Shown: positions 22,403-36,074 of the stretch, piece by piece
Layout: each line of letters opens with the position of its first letter
How positions within the stretch are numbered: position 1 is the stretch's first letter
Assembly (NCBI GenBank): GCA_008508345.1
Contig: QNGE01000736.1
Location: 35,505 to 99,504 of the forward strand
DNA: 64,000 bases
Reading direction: 5' to 3'
Source of the DNA: Paragonimus westermani
Lineage: Eukaryota > Platyhelminthes > Trematoda > Plagiorchiida > Troglotrematidae
The notes under the pieces: model-generated
What the model saw: only the letters and a program-made list of their open reading frames with translations
What the model was told of the DNA's origin: nothing
Database searches by the model: none
Made by a program: the position numbers and the translations under genes

Positions 22403-25400
22403 GTTAGCTTGCTTTTCTGAATCTGCCTCCTTGTTCACTGTGGTTTAAACAGGAAATGTAGTGAAATTTCTAGTTCCCACTCAGATACACATTTGAGACT
22501 TAGGAGGTTACCAATGGGAATAACCGCAATCTCCCTCTGAGTCTGAACACCAGCATTCCAAATGAAGTGCCTACAATAACCGAAAATATACCTATTTAAA
22601 AAATGAACCCCAATTTCTACAAGTAGCACACTTTACCAGCAAACAGCACTTCACAACGGCCATCTTTCAGTATTGAGCACTCCCCCTAACCATAATAACG
22701 GCTCCTAGTGTTCTCTCTAATTTATACGCAACATTCTCGAAGCACTATTACTGAGTCATTTCGTACATTAACCATTACATCTTTCGCCTGGTATAAATCC
22801 TCAGTGTGCCACAGTTAGTTAATTGTGCGACCCATGTATGCTCAATCAAAGCATAACCCGATGAGAGTATAGGCCGTAGTAGCGTGCGTACCACATTCAT
22901 TGTCAGAACCCCAAGGCGCACTTTCAGCTACAACGATTTTCAGTCTCCAGCTAAACACTCGAAAACTTAACTACGGCTCATTCCAAAAATGGAGACTGTG
23001 AGATGGTGGCAGACTGTTGTACTCTCTGCACAAAACTTTAGATTTTGTTAAAATCCTCTTCAAAGCCAGGTAAAGCTTAATATTTCCTTATATCATCAAT
23101 TTTAACATTATTTTCACCTATGTGCCTAAAAAAAAGCTTACGCATGACATTGCCCATCTAAAGATCGTCACATCTTCCTGTTAATAAAATGAAATAAGGC
23201 AGAAAGATGACGACGGGGTATTGTTTCAGGCGCTTTGGTGTAAGCAAGCGATCATGGTAACATTCCTAATTTCTTCATGACTCCAGTGTGAAGTAGCATC
23301 CGCATAATCTTGAAACATTACAGGGGTACGTAGTAAGTGGGACCGAGTTTTAAGTCCTGCTTTGCTCCGTTCACTGTTTGATTCGTAGAACTATTTGCTT
23401 TGCTTCCAGAGATCAGCTTGAACTGATGTCCTCAAATTTATGTACCATCGTCTATTGTCCGTCCATTGGAGAAGCCTCACTGTGAATGATTTTGAGTGGA
23501 CATTTCCAATCGAAGTCTGATTTATCAGATCCAATTTCTTGTTCCACAATTATGCTGTCAAGGGCCATTTCGATGTTCCCTACCGCGGTTTAATCAGTCT
23601 CGCTTTTGTTATACGTACCACTTACGTGTTACGACGTCGTCCAACAAATTGAATCTAACAAAAATTGGGCTCGAATAATATGGAGTTTAGAAAAACTTGC
23701 AAGAAAGGGGCGCTGATGTGCATTGGTGTAATGAGTGTCAAACGTTATCTGTAAATTATGAACTACCAGTAGGTTTCAAGCGAAACCCAACTCAATTCAT
23801 AATTAACAGCAGACCTAAAACTTTCATTCATATAATACGCTGGTGTTTCTGGCCATTCACGACAACACCGAGCAAACAATTCAACACGATTCAATTCTTA
23901 GAAGATACTTCTTAAGAAATACCCAATTGTGGAACTCTAGGCTTTGGCTGGATTCGAACCAGCGATTGAAACAACATGTTCAAACGCCCAATATGCCCTA
24001 TAGGCTAAACCAAAAAGCTGCGCGATACCTGTGTGCGCACCTTCTACCAAGGATGCACTGATCCATCACGAAGGTACACGACACTCTACTGGCTTTGTTA
24101 GAAATACCGCGAGTTACTTTTTCAGAGTTCAGTGAGAATCAAACCTACGATTAAATTCACGTGAACTGAGCACATGCATTTAAGTTCGGCACAGCGCAGT
24201 CAAGTATTCAGTAAGTTGACTACCTAGCGAAGTTCTGGTGTACAACAAACAGCATAATAATCACGCGCACATTTTTCTTACAGCCACTCTTTTTTTGCAT
24301 TCTTTGCCATTTGTCTTGAGAAAATGCGTACCCCACACAACATATGCATCACCACCGCAGTTCCTCCCAGTTTCCTTGTCTTTAGGAAACAATATTACCG
24401 ATCGCCTTAACGCACGTATTGTTTAAGTGAGTTTTGGGTTACGGTATCCGTTAGATCTACTGAGGAGCGTAAAACCTGAAATATTGTCTTGTAGCAACAC
24501 TGAGGTCCTGCTTGATATTCAACGAAAACGTCCATGCAATGGTTTAATGGATAAGTATTCCGCCTACCACAACGACTCCCACGAGGATGAGATGAACTGA
24601 TAATGTACGAAATGACAATCTAACCATTTGACGGCAGTGATCTACGTCCACAGGACAAAAATTCCAATGAGTTGTCAAAATTAAGTCTATGCGCTCAGGT
24701 TTCAACTTCCATCAAGCACACGTTCAGCTGCAGGCGGACTTTCGTTCGCTGGGCTCATGTTCACCATTCACCAGTCTTATTAGTCGATCGGACTGACTTA
24801 GAAACTTTTGGGAAATCGAAGGACAGTTCCTAAATATGTTCAAAAAATAACTCATCATTAAATTTCCCAACCATGAAACATAATAAAAACAAATAGAAAT
24901 GTGTCGTTAATTTCAAAATCACAAGCTTTTTTAACACATGAATGTGTTGTGATGTGACGAGGACGAGGTTACAACTTGGCTGAACCCGTTCGGATAGTCT
25001 TCTTTGATCTTGAAGCAATGAAAAGCAGGACGTGTTCAGTAAGTCACCATCTTCATAAGAAGCATGCCGCCCAACCCATCGCCTCAATCAGCTTTTCTAA
25101 GTCACGTTGGGACCAGAAGTATGGCAGTGCAGTCGAATATGATTCTTTTCTCGTCTAACTTTGAACAAACGGGGAGTGGTGTGACGGATACCATCATGTT
25201 ATGCGAGGTACAGTGATGAAATCAACTTGTATTGGGTGCTGTGGTCTTAGCGGCTCTTTGCTGAAAGATAACGTCGTTCACTCAACAAATATTGCGGACC
25301 TCACCTGCACACTGAAGTCTGATTAGATGAAGAACACAAAATCGGAGTTTGTGTTAAAACGATCTTCTTACTCACGTAATCCGTTTAATATTGATTGCGC

Positions 25401-28400
25401 GTCTTGTGAAAATGACAAAGAAATTGGTACTTGAAATGAAAGCGATGGCTAATAGCAAAAGTACATTTCACCATGTCAGTCTCACCCAACGCAAACACAC
25501 CTTACCAGAATGTAGCCCAATGGATCTGACACTACTGTGCTTCCTGTCTATGAAACGCCTGCTCAACTTACAAAGGCCTGTTAGAACTTAGACTAAGAAT
25601 ACAGATGACTAAGGGTTTTCGGTAGAATTGCCGGCACGTGTACAACTGTGATCGTTCAGAACAGTAATGCACTTTTGAGTTCACGCTGGTGGCTCCACTG
25701 TCGGGTTGTTCGTCGAAGGTGGCGTGGACATTACAAACTATTTTCCACCAGTTAAAGTGACATGATTCGACCGTAAGATTATGTGTACATACGTTCAAGT
25801 GTTGTGTCGCGTTTGCAATTTACCCATCAAGTTCAGTGAACAATCAAACGCCCAAGCATGTCTAGCTGTTTAATTGGCTTTTCAAATGCTTCAGACAACA
25901 GTGAGAAAAGAAAGGCCGAAACATGGTTAGGTTGATGCCAGTCTACAAAAATGGGGTAGATAAATAATTTTATTCCGTTTCCGCGTAGTAGCCTGATATA
26001 TTACCATTGTGAAGCCACATTTTATTGCGTTCGGTCAGTTGCATTGAAACTAATACCAAACGCAACGATTTTAAAATTAATCGGAATTAACTGAGGTTTC
26101 CATTTGAACGCGACAGATATGACCAGCTTGAGTGATAATCAGTTTACATAAACAAAAATCCCCTGCTTCTTATCCGGTTCACAGATAGTTTTGCGAGCTC
26201 CAACTGCCATCTTCCGTTTCCCACTAAGCCAGTAAACCGTCCTCTTGTACTCATGACCGCCAGCTCTTACTAGAATGACGGCGAGTCGGTGTTTTTGAAC
26301 TTCCAGAGTGAATTTGGCATTTACGTGCAGCTAATCTGGGGCGTGGTTAGAAGCAATAGCACTGAGCTTCGTGGCAGTATATGGTTGTTTCCGTCACGAT
26401 ACAAGGTTTTTTGACCTGGTAAAATGGTACCTGATCCTAATAGACTGCTTTGAACAGGTTGTAGGCCAGGCTGCATGCCCTCGTTTTGTCTCTTCTTCTG
26501 TTGCAATGGTTATTCCCAGAAGTTGAGGCACACTTATCACGGCCAAATACACGGACCGGAGCAGACAATTCACACATATGACTGTTAGATCGAACAGACC
26601 AATAAGTGATGCTAAGATTCACTACTGGTCTAGACCGCGCACAGCTTGAACGATGGCATCGACGCTTTCCGCAGCAGTCGTACTGTGTGCAGTAATTCTC
26701 CTGTGTCTGCCTTCATCATCTTCTTCGGCCTGAGAGAGCGACCAAAGGCGCGTGCATCAGTCTCGTCCAGAGCGTATCCCAAATGAGTTCTCAGAGCTGT
26801 TTTGGTTGGCTTGTTGAAGTGCCATCAGCTTCCCGAAGTCACCTAGAGTATAAACATCAACCTGCAACGAACGCGGCATGAGAGCGTGCGTGGCGTCAGA
26901 GCTCTTTCCTAGTCTCTGAGGTCGCTAGGGGGATAAACCACTAAAAGCCAACAGTTTAGAAAAACCTAAAAGTTACTTCCTATGATGCTTATCCCAATCT
27001 CCCAGCACTATTGAACTAATCCCAGACATGTTGAACGTAATTACAGACCGACACACAACTAGGGATGAGCTTAGTGGTATTATCTTGGCTGTGCTGGTGC
27101 CCCTGGCTACAGTGTTTGCTCCATAATGTCCGTCAAAGTGCATGGGCTGGGTTTTTCCTCTGCTCTTATTGGTTCACTCTAATTAGGTGGGTCAGTCACA
27201 GATGCACGGGTGTCTTAGGTCTTGAATAGTTTGGTAGAGAACGTTCACCTGACTGATTTATTATTCTGAGCAGCAAAATGGGCCTCGGAGTCAACAGGCT
27301 TATTGGATGTTGTCACAGTGGCTAAGGCTAAGGTTCGTGTTACCAGCACAGATCAGGTCAGCTGGATGTTGAAGCGATGGTCGCTCACCAGCTCTGACTA
27401 GCGTTGCAGCTCTTTTCTGCCTAACACTTGTGTTCGCAGATTCAGTGAGGCAAGGTAGAATACGTGATGCATCTTCAGTGAGGTGACGGGTATGACGTTT
27501 ACTGCATAACACGCTCTGCAGTTTATTGTGCCCCTCTTCTATGGCCACCGCAACCATACAAGTTGTGGACACATTTTAGATTTTCAACTGGGTCCTCTTT
27601 CAAGGTCTTGTAGAACAAAGGAGGAATCAGTCCACAGGTTGATTGATTTTGAAGTTTGTTTTTTAGAATCCTAACAGTTTTGGGAAATCCTCGTCACAGA
27701 TCGTAAACATCGAAGGCAGCATAGACTAAGCAACCGTAACACTCAGTTCATCATGAGTACATCACAAAGAGTTAGCAGTCACTGGCTCAAAAATACTCAG
27801 AATTCTGACAATCAGTTGCACGTAGGCCAGCAAGAATTAAGAGAAACAGAGCAACATATAGGTCTAGAGGTAAGAAGTAGTTTGCCTTGTGGATATCACA
27901 TGAAAAGTAGTATCCAAAAAGTACACTGTCTGTAGACCATTCCCAAGGTTAATTGGGACTTGGGGTCGGGTGGTAAGTTGTTTCTTTTCGACAAGCGGAC
28001 GGTGATGACCCCGAGTGGGTAGGAACTATTCGAGGGCCAAGCGAACGTATTAAGTTGATTAGGATTGTGACAATGTCTCAGTTGCTTTACACGTTTGCCT
28101 CCAGTAACAGAGTCCGAAGTGTAAGCGTTAGGCAAGGAATTCCGTCTGAAACTTTGTCCTCGTGACCGAGGTTCAAAACGAGACCTTAGGCGCCTTTGCG
28201 ACCGGAACTGAGAGGGTGTAAAGCCGATAGGACACTGCGTTCGCTAGCCAAATTGTTGACCAATTACGGGGTGCGTTCGGCGTAGATGTGATAACAGACG
28301 TTCAAACAGTGGCTGATCGTGGTCTTGACGCGTTCTCAAGGTTGTCGCCGTCGTTGGGTTCATACAGCCAGTCGAGCGGCCGTGCGATGGTATTAGAAAT

Positions 28401-28817
28401 TTAGTGGTCGGTCGTCGTGGTCCTAGTGACTAGTGAAGACGTTCAGTTTCGAGTTTTGTGCAAATTACTGTTGACCTCCATTATGATCTGTCCAAGACAT
28501 ATGTTAGAAGATCCTCCAACGTAGCCAGACAACTACGAGGTTGCAACAATCCAAACTTAGATATTCAGCCTCCGGAAAGAGATTCAACCCTAACAAATCC
28601 ACCTACTGTTTTTTTCATTGATAGACGTGAAATTCAGAATAACACTTCCACGTTGAAGTATTTAATTTTAAGCCATCAATTAGACGATGGACACAGCCAA
28701 AAACGCAGTACGGGCAACAATGTGTTGTCAGCTTAACAGCGACTGTGTCCATTGAGTAATTTGAAGGATTACTTTGTGTTCTTTGACACATTCGTTTTTA
28801 CTATGCGATTTTCACAG
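22403..28817 (+). other. GRIP intron 6.4 kb
   Basis: GT-AG intron (GTTAGC...TTTTCACAG). It contains a tRNA-like SINE family 2 copy near 23936 (-). Other frames, such as those at 26.3-27.6 kb, show no domains. Confidence 0.75.
23936..24020 (-). repeat. tRNA-derived SINE, family 2
   Basis: In - orientation the segment has a tRNA-like T-arm (GCTGG-TTCGAAT-CCAGC) preceded by a decayed D-arm region. It resembles the copies at 58948 and 59225. It is not a functional tRNA: the middle does not form an anticodon arm and the D-arm is mutated. Confidence 0.6.
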
Positions 28818-29540
28818 CTTCCATAAAAAAACAGGATGGACAACCACTGTTGATCAGCAAAGTGATTCCTGGTAGCGTCGCCAGTCGTAGTGGCTCAATC
28901 AGCCCTGGTGATATTCTTCTCGCCGTCAATGGTATCTATTTGTCTTCGTGTAGCCTATCAGAGGCGATACGTTTGCTGCAGTCTCCTTCCGAGGAGATTG
29001 TAATGCTACGGGTGCAGAAAATTGACGCCGAATCACCCATCCCCAGGCCTGATAATGCACTGGTTCGATCCAGTCCAGATGCTTCAAAAGTACTCGGTCG
29101 ACCCACGCGATACCGACGAAGCGATTCTGTCCCTGAAAGTGATTTGAATAGGCCTACTCCTAACAGCGGGGAATTACTCTACAAGCCCAGAAGTGATGGC
29201 GGATATAAGCCACGCGAAATCGAACTGGATAGAAAATCTCAGGGAATCGATGAACTTACAAGAGCTTCCACTGTAAATGTCAAACCTACAAGTTCCAAGA
29301 TTCAGCTGACAAATACCATGGAAAACCAGTTGCTCACTGATCGATCAACTTCCTCAGGTCCTGAAGAAATGAGAATTTCTGTTGGAAGAGGGTCACAGAA
29401 GTCTTCATTTCAGCTCTCAATGAGCGAACATTTGCCTGGACTAGCTTCGGAGGATGACGGAAAGAAAGGGATAGCAGCAATGATCTCGGCTCAGAAACAC
29501 ATTCTGGATGACAGGCATCGTCTTATCAGTAATCCAGAAG
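28818..29540 (+). CDS. GRIP1: GRIP-like scaffold, rest of PDZ5 and linker
   Basis: Acceptor GATTTTCACAG|CT; the phase matches the previous exon. It encodes the second half of PDZ5: PLLISKVIPGSVASRSGSI, then GDILLAVNGIYL, then EAIRLLQ and VMLRVQK, about residues 144-210 of the assembled product. This matches human GRIP PDZ5 (LVISDIKKGSVAHRTG, GDKLLAID). A disordered Ser/Arg/Pro-rich linker of about 170 residues follows up to the donor CCAGAAG|GTGGGT (phase 1). The linker contains several RxxS stretches typical of phosphorylated linkers, though no specific site can be claimed. The frame runs on into the intron for 22 codons before a stop, so the donor was chosen by consensus and by phase agreement with the next exon. 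Confidence 0.9.
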
Positions 29541-32500
29541 GTGGGTGTCATGTATATCTGATGAATACTTTCTTTCTGTCTTTAAAGATGTATGATGTCA
29601 TACATTAGGGCTGCTACCTAGAATTGGCTGGAAGATAACTGAGCAATCTATAAATGCGCTATCTACTTTTAATTGTCTTGTTTATGATGCAGCTACTTCT
29701 TCATACAGAGTTATGGAGCAAGGTCAACAAGAGTCATACTATTTTACTTCCGAATATAAACAGACGACCTAAACGTAGTGTACACTTGACGGTGGTTGTA
29801 GGTTCAGATGTAAGAATTCGGTCAGACTACACTAAGGTTAACTGAGTGCAAACCAATAAGTTGGTTTCATAAACGCCAGGGCAAAAGATAACAGTACACC
29901 CTCTATGGGGTTATGCGAAACCGATGAGTTACAATCAGCATGAGATAGGTTGTTTGAGCTTATCCGCGATGGTGGCATGTGAAGGCATGGTTTTCCGAAC
30001 TGGTCAATTCAGTGTTTTGCTAATCGTGACTGATAGGTGTCAAGTAAGTTTCATAAAAACGCGAAATCTGGAAGCATAGAAATATGAAACGTGTGCTCCA
30101 GTTTTTACACTTACTAGTCACCCACCCACTAAGTGATTGTGTTCTCTGTAGCGTATGGAGTTATAAATACTTCTGATTGTCAGTGTTGGCGTTTTACTCC
30201 GTGGACTGAACAGGCAAGCATTAAATAAGTATGGGAGCTCCATGATGCTAAATCCATAGCGCCAACACTATCGTCGAAGGTTGCGGTAGAGAAGAAAATA
30301 TGGAGGTACACGGAAGTGTCAACAAAATTGGTAAGGTGTACTGTGGTCTTGATGTGAAGGCCGTAGGGATTCAAACGAAATTATTTGGATTATTATAGTT
30401 CTCGTTAAGAAAAGTGTTACTCACTACCTGAATTTTATAAACCGTTTCGACACCGAGCATAAACGCTGTTACAGGATTTGTAAAGGTGTGATCAAAATTA
30501 TTACCCCAGCTGCTAAATTAAGAATAACCCTGGAAAACTGAGGTTGTTCAAATCAGACATGGTGTAAGAAACGTGTCGTGTTTGCTTGTAAAAACAATGG
30601 TTCTAGGAAGTTGCTGTCAATAACAACCAGCAGACTATGGTGGCTGCGTATGTACCATGCAAATACTTGTTTTTAGATCGCTTTCATCCTCTCGATACGG
30701 CCGGGCTAACCGGTGTGAAATACTTGCAAGAAAGACGACAATTCCATTGGAGGAAGTGTATCAGAACATTAAAAAATTAAGCCGCCGACCTGGTGGTGAA
30801 TAGATGGTTAATTGAGGAGGTGTGAGCGACCCATTTTGTCCGCCCATTTTGATGGGCACATGCTACGTAACAGCTCAGTTGTTTCTTAGGTGTTGTATGC
30901 ATTTAGCCGGGATTATATGCTGGTCTGCCGAGTGATGCAGTTCGTCTGCCATCAAAAGTTTGTAAATCTAATTTGACGCCAAATGGTAAGAATAACGACA
31001 GTAAGTACCGATGACATGACATTATAAATAACCAGCTTATATCTGGGTTCGGTCACTATCACTCGATGACCACTCAATGAATGATTGGGTTTGTGTACGT
31101 TTCATGCGTGGCATCTATAACAGAAGCACGGTGGAACTTACGCAATCAACAATTGTTTTCAGCCCATAATGAAGTTCACTTAAGCTTGGTTATGATAACA
31201 TTTATCCAAACTGCTTCATTCCTATCGTTACTCAGGAGATTTGAATTGTAACACGTAAACTAGAATTTGAAGTTCCACTGAGTCCTACTGGGGACGCAAC
31301 CGGTCTTGAAGGGAGGATCTATGTATCGAATAAATCTAAGTGTCAACTACCTTACTGGCACATTATCAGAATCGCTCATTTCCACCTAATGCTCAATCTT
31401 CTGTATGAATTTTTATCGGCTAACTAAGACATTGCGGGTATCTGGCACCTTAGGTAAAGAGAGCTAAAAATTTCATTCGCTCAAAAAATGGTAAGTATTG
31501 GCGCAAATCTATTAGTTTTCTCGAGACTGCAAATCACCTACGAAAAAACATATCTGTGGCGATTCTTCAGTTGTACGTTTGTCAGGCAATGGGACTGTCG
31601 TAGACTCAGCTTGCGGCACTGAAGGTGCGGTACAAAATCCAGCCCCCTACCACAACATGGTAAACCCATTAGGGACGAAATGGATCACGGTGAGCATAAA
31701 TAAACAATTGTAGTCCATGTAATTGTAACTGTCATAACCGAGCGGCTTAAGGTAAACGGTGTCCACTTTGATTTGTGGAAAGGTGTCAAATCTGTAGTCT
31801 ATAACGAAGACCAAACTAGTGTTTAACAAATACTACACCATTCAGAAAACTCAAAAAAGCTCAAAGTTTCAAAGTACTACGTAGATGCGTGTGGAAATAC
31901 AAGCTGACGTACAGGCTGATCTAGGAAGAGTTGATCGCTTTGATTTTCGCTCATTGAAATATTACTGTCTATAACGAAAACGTGGGGCATGTGAAGAATT
32001 CCGGATTGGATTTCCTACTGTCAGACGAGGTCATGAGTTGATTTATTATAACGAGGATCATAAATAGAAACATACGTAGTTACAATATTATACACGTTCC
32101 TTGTGTGAATGTATTTAAGCATCAATCACCCACTGATGTATTCCTATCATTGAAGAGGATGAGCGTTCTCTCCTTAACTAATCAGTGACAAACAATCGAT
32201 AGGATGTGAACGAACAGATATTGCTCATTAAAAGGATTTGTCAGTATGATCATGTGCATATCAACCTTAACTTTTACCAGATAGCAGTATTTGATAAATT
32301 GGTGTAAACGGTGCAGAAGTTCCATGTCAGTTTGAGGGAGTTCAATGAATAATTCTGAAATAATACAACTGTTTCATTGTCTATTCATAATATTTTGCTA
32401 GCGTTCGAAATAACCCCATACAGCGAGATCAGCTTATAAGCTGTAACCCAGGAATCCTAGTTGAAAAGTGACAAATGTTCTATATGCATGGTGTATCGGT

Positions 32501-32620
32501 TGTTCGTCATAAATTTATTCGGATCTGGCTGACTGTTTCGTCAAGACATAGTTCACTTATTTTAGTCACGACCACTACGTCCCCAAAGGCAGTGTTAATT
32601 CGTTCACTTGTCCACGACAG
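29541..32620 (+). other. GRIP intron 3.1 kb
   Basis: GT-AG intron (GTGGGT...TCCACGACAG). No element or exon is recognised in it. Confidence 0.7.
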
Positions 32621-33105
32621 ATTTGTCACAAGACGAGGGTGTTACAATTGTCCGCGTGGTACTCAAGCGCAAATCGGCCGACTGTCCCTGGGGAATCATC
32701 ATTTGCGGAACGGACGAAGCCACAAACGCGCCGGTTTTCATAGACTCTCTGACCCCCGGCGAACCCGGTGCAATGAGTGGTCTGTTGTTCTCGGGCGATC
32801 GAATTTTGGCCATAAATGGCAGTGCGCTACACGCCGGTCACACACTCACCCAAGCCATGCGAATGTTGCAACGCTATCCAGACAGAGTCGTGTTGCACGT
32901 CGCCAGACCGACCAGCGCGGTTGACGGACCAGACCGAAGCGCACCGCCGGATGGCACAGAACGGTCCAAACGAGAAGTGGAAACGCCGGACGAGCTGAGG
33001 ACAAGAACACAGTCGACAACAAATGACGTAATGGTTAGGCACGAAGAAATGGAGAATACAAGTGACCGAAAAGTTGAACTTTCTCGAAGGACTACACTGA
33101 AAAAG
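32621..33105 (+). CDS. GRIP1: GRIP-like scaffold, complete PDZ6
   Basis: One exon carries all of PDZ6 (about residues 391-479). The first strand is VTIVRVVLKRKSAD. The ligand loop is CPWGIIICGT, with Trp-Gly replacing the usual Leu-Gly. Then come FIDSLTPGEPGAMSG, GDRILAINGSAL, and the helix TQAMRMLQRYPDRVV. Human GRIP PDZ6 has the same LGITISGTEE / GDRILAINSSSL layout. It is preceded by an AG at 32620 that gives phase 1-in, agreeing with the previous donor. It ends at AAAAAG|GTATTC (phase 0) after about 65 residues of Arg/Thr-rich linker. The upstream polypyrimidine tract is modest. GC content is clearly higher than in the flanking introns. Confidence 0.9.
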
Positions 33106-34838
33106 GTATTCCCAGATTGCATGTCCGAATATCGAACTGCCTACTGTCAAATGTGGGCCGCCTTAGCAAGCGAATCCTTAACTCGATTGTTTCGTTTCAC
33201 ACAAGTACTTGTTTTATAAGAGAATGCACATTTCGGAAGAATAAAGCAACTGCATGTAGTAATCCGGCGTCAGTAATTTTATATCATAACAATCTTCCCA
33301 CACGATCGCACTGCTCGGCTAAGAACTGATTTGTTCTAGTGCGAAGCTGTTGTGTTGTGAACATTGAACCAGTAGTGTTATGCAACCACCATCAGAAACA
33401 ACACATTCATGGTTGTCCATGCTCATCTCAAACTGAATCATAAATAATGCTTCAGTTTACAGTCGAAACAGGAGTTTTAATTGACCTAACACTTCAATTT
33501 GATATGAAACTTTCAATCGCATGCCGCCAACACATTGCAAACAAACAGCCGAGCTACAGACAGCACCAAGATGACAGCTGGAAGACAGTGTCATGAAGAA
33601 CTTTGCTGTTGCAATTCGTTAAATCCTAATATTTCTACCGGAAACCGGACTGCTGCTGAACAAACGAAAGAAGGCCACCGTGGTTAGACTAATGGTAATT
33701 GTTTTTATTCACTTATGCAGTTAACTATTTAACGTCAATCAGCGGTTATCATCGAACAATGTCCGGACTGAACAAAGACTGGCCAATTTTTTCGCTTCAT
33801 TACCCAGCCATCTGTGAAGTAGCAGAGTTCAGTACGTTTTAACCAGCTGGCCATATTATAACCCGAAGTGCATGTTTGCCTGGAAAAACTGAGCATTTCG
33901 AACATGCCTATTACAATAATGTGAATGAAGACATACAGACGAATATGTTTACGATCACTCATCTTCAGGTCGATAAAAGCATACAGGTTAGGTAATAGAG
34001 TTAGATCGTGGTATCGATCGGGCTTATGACAGAGAAACTAGATCACTTGGCGATAGCTTGTTTGGCCTATTACGCCACGCTGGTCCATTGGTTTGACTGC
34101 ACAGGGTAGTCATCGATCCGGTAGATGTGCGACCGTGGTGGGTGCAGTGCCTGAATGAACAGGTTTTGATGATATATTACAAGATCGAGCAGCCTGATTC
34201 CGATAGCCTCAGCTGTTTTCATTCGGACGGCTTTTGATGAGTTGCCTGACACGCAATATACCACAGTTGCCTAATCACACAAAATCATCCGAACACTTGT
34301 AATCCCTGTTTGTCTGAGTGAATCCGTCGGAATACTCATAATTTTCCTGTATGCACTCGTGATAGCTCAGGCAAAATTCTTCCTTTAAATCGAATAAGAC
34401 AGTTCATAAAAGTATTCCTTAAACTACGAAAGCCACTCCACTGTGACATCCAAATTCCTGAGAAAGATTGAACAAGGCAGCAATGACAAGTTCCGAATGT
34501 AAAGTTGCAAGTGGCTTATCAGCAGTTTCAATTCAGACGCTTAGTCAGTTGACACATATTCTGTGATTTTGCCTGATAAACTTTGCGATCAAAATCTACA
34601 AAGATTTCACAAAATTTTCATTCGGAACTGGCTGTATCAAGTCGTGTTTCTTTCATCACTGGATGAAAACGAGACACACTTCACAAAACTACATACCACA
34701 TTGGCTCCATCTTTATTGAAACTGTTTCAAGAATCGGTCAATCTATGTGATAACTGTGACTTCGGATGGAAAAGAAACTTATATATGTAGTGAATTCTCG
34801 AAAAACAAGTAAACCAACACATCTCTTTATTTTTCCAG
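33106..34838 (+). other. GRIP intron 1.7 kb
   Basis: GT-AG intron (GTATTC...TTATTTTTCCAG). It contains a - strand Penelope-like C-terminal fragment at 34070-34264. Confidence 0.7.
34070..34264 (-). pseudogene. Penelope-like element C-terminus
   Basis: The frame contains KTAEAIGIRLLDLVIYHQN followed by LFIQALHPP, the same C-terminal signature as the copies at 15087 and 41750. No reverse transcriptase or endonuclease core is adjacent, so it is a short 5'-truncated relic inside a GRIP intron. Confidence 0.65.
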
Positions 34839-35133
34839 GCCGTGGCAACAAGCAACTTTAGTCGTTCGTTCGATTCGATAACCAACAGCGTTGGCTCCGA
34901 GACTGGCTGCACGGTGGAATCGGAACGTGGACAGAGGGAAAAGCCACAAGACTTGCTGGCGACCACGGGAATTCCATTGGGTTCAGAAGGAACCAGGCCT
35001 CACTCAACCACTTCTATCCGAACACTACCATCATGCGGTGCCGGCACCGGTCTCACTGTATCGTCGCGCGTGCGCACTTACAGTGGGATAGAATCCACAG
35101 GAAAATCCATGACGCTACCGTCAAAATACTTTG
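34839..35133 (+). CDS. GRIP1: GRIP-like scaffold, linker exon between PDZ6 and PDZ7
   Basis: A very good acceptor (CTCTTTATTTTTCCAG|GCC) and donor (TTTG|GTAAGT) enclose a 295-base open frame whose in-phase (0) and out-phase (1) match both neighbouring GRIP exons. The peptide is Ser/Thr/Gly-rich (SNFSRSFDSITNSVGSETG; LPSCGAGTGLTVSSRVRTY) with no folded domain, as expected for the GRIP PDZ6-PDZ7 linker. The assignment rests on splice phase, strand and position rather than similarity. Alternative splicing of this exon alone would shift the frame. Confidence 0.72.
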
Positions 35134-36074
35134 GTAAGTTTACGTGTCTGATAGACGGTGGTAGGCCGATCAGTAGGATTTTTAAATAGCTTATGTTTCA
35201 AACTGACCGAGCTACAGTATGCACGATTGGTTAGCATGGAGCAGCTGAAAACCACGATTCAATCTGAACTATATAACCTGATATCCGGGGTCGTTTTACA
35301 CTACACTTTCCAACCTCAGTCTCACAGAACTTACATGGTTCACTAAGTTTTTGTTGCGGTGAATAAAGCGATGTTTGTATGAAATTACACAAAAATTTCT
35401 CGAGTGACTTGTCTGTATGCTTATAACTTGATAACATTTAACCTCCACAACGGGCAAACACATTGTACAGCAACATGGCATCTTGTGGTGGTAAAACGGA
35501 ATACATGGCTGACAATAGACTGAAAGACGTCGAACCCGGGAACTGGATTTCAGTGTCTTTTATCTCTGAGTTAATTTACGTCTGCTCCAGCCAAAGTGCC
35601 TGGCTATTCATATGGTTGATTCTGTGAATGAAATACAGTTTTGCAGATTGAACAAGCGAATCTCTTCGAGCTTCTGAAGTATGAAAGCGTTGATGATAGC
35701 CATTCTGCAATCTTGCGTATTTCTAGCAATATGTTTAAAAGATGGTTGTTATCACAGATCAGCTCATGGCTGAATAAAGCACACAGCTGACAAAAATGTG
35801 TCACAGTGCGTATGATCACAGTTAGTGCCAGCAATGGTTAACTAGGTAACACAATCATATGTTCGAGACATCAATTTCACCTAACTAGGTTTAAGCAGTC
35901 TGCTGGTATTCAGCTCCCCGTAATTGGGGATGTGTGTCATGACAACAAACTTCTTCCTACAGTCCAACTCTACAACATCCTCAGCTACATACTGTTATAA
36001 ACTTGTGTGATATACAACTAGAGCAATATTCTGATGATTGATTGGATTCCTTTCAAACACGTGTTTTTTGGTAG
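35134..36074 (+). other. GRIP intron 0.94 kb
   Basis: GT-AG intron (GTAAGT...TTTTTGGTAG). Nothing recognisable inside. Confidence 0.7.

Noticed and set aside
24535..24600. GGTTTAATGGATAAG segment resembling a tRNA A-box
   Set aside because: No matching T-arm or acceptor stem follows at the right distance.
32604..33150. Open frames antisense to the PDZ6 exon
   Set aside because: Shadows caused by the GC-rich coding exon on the + strand.
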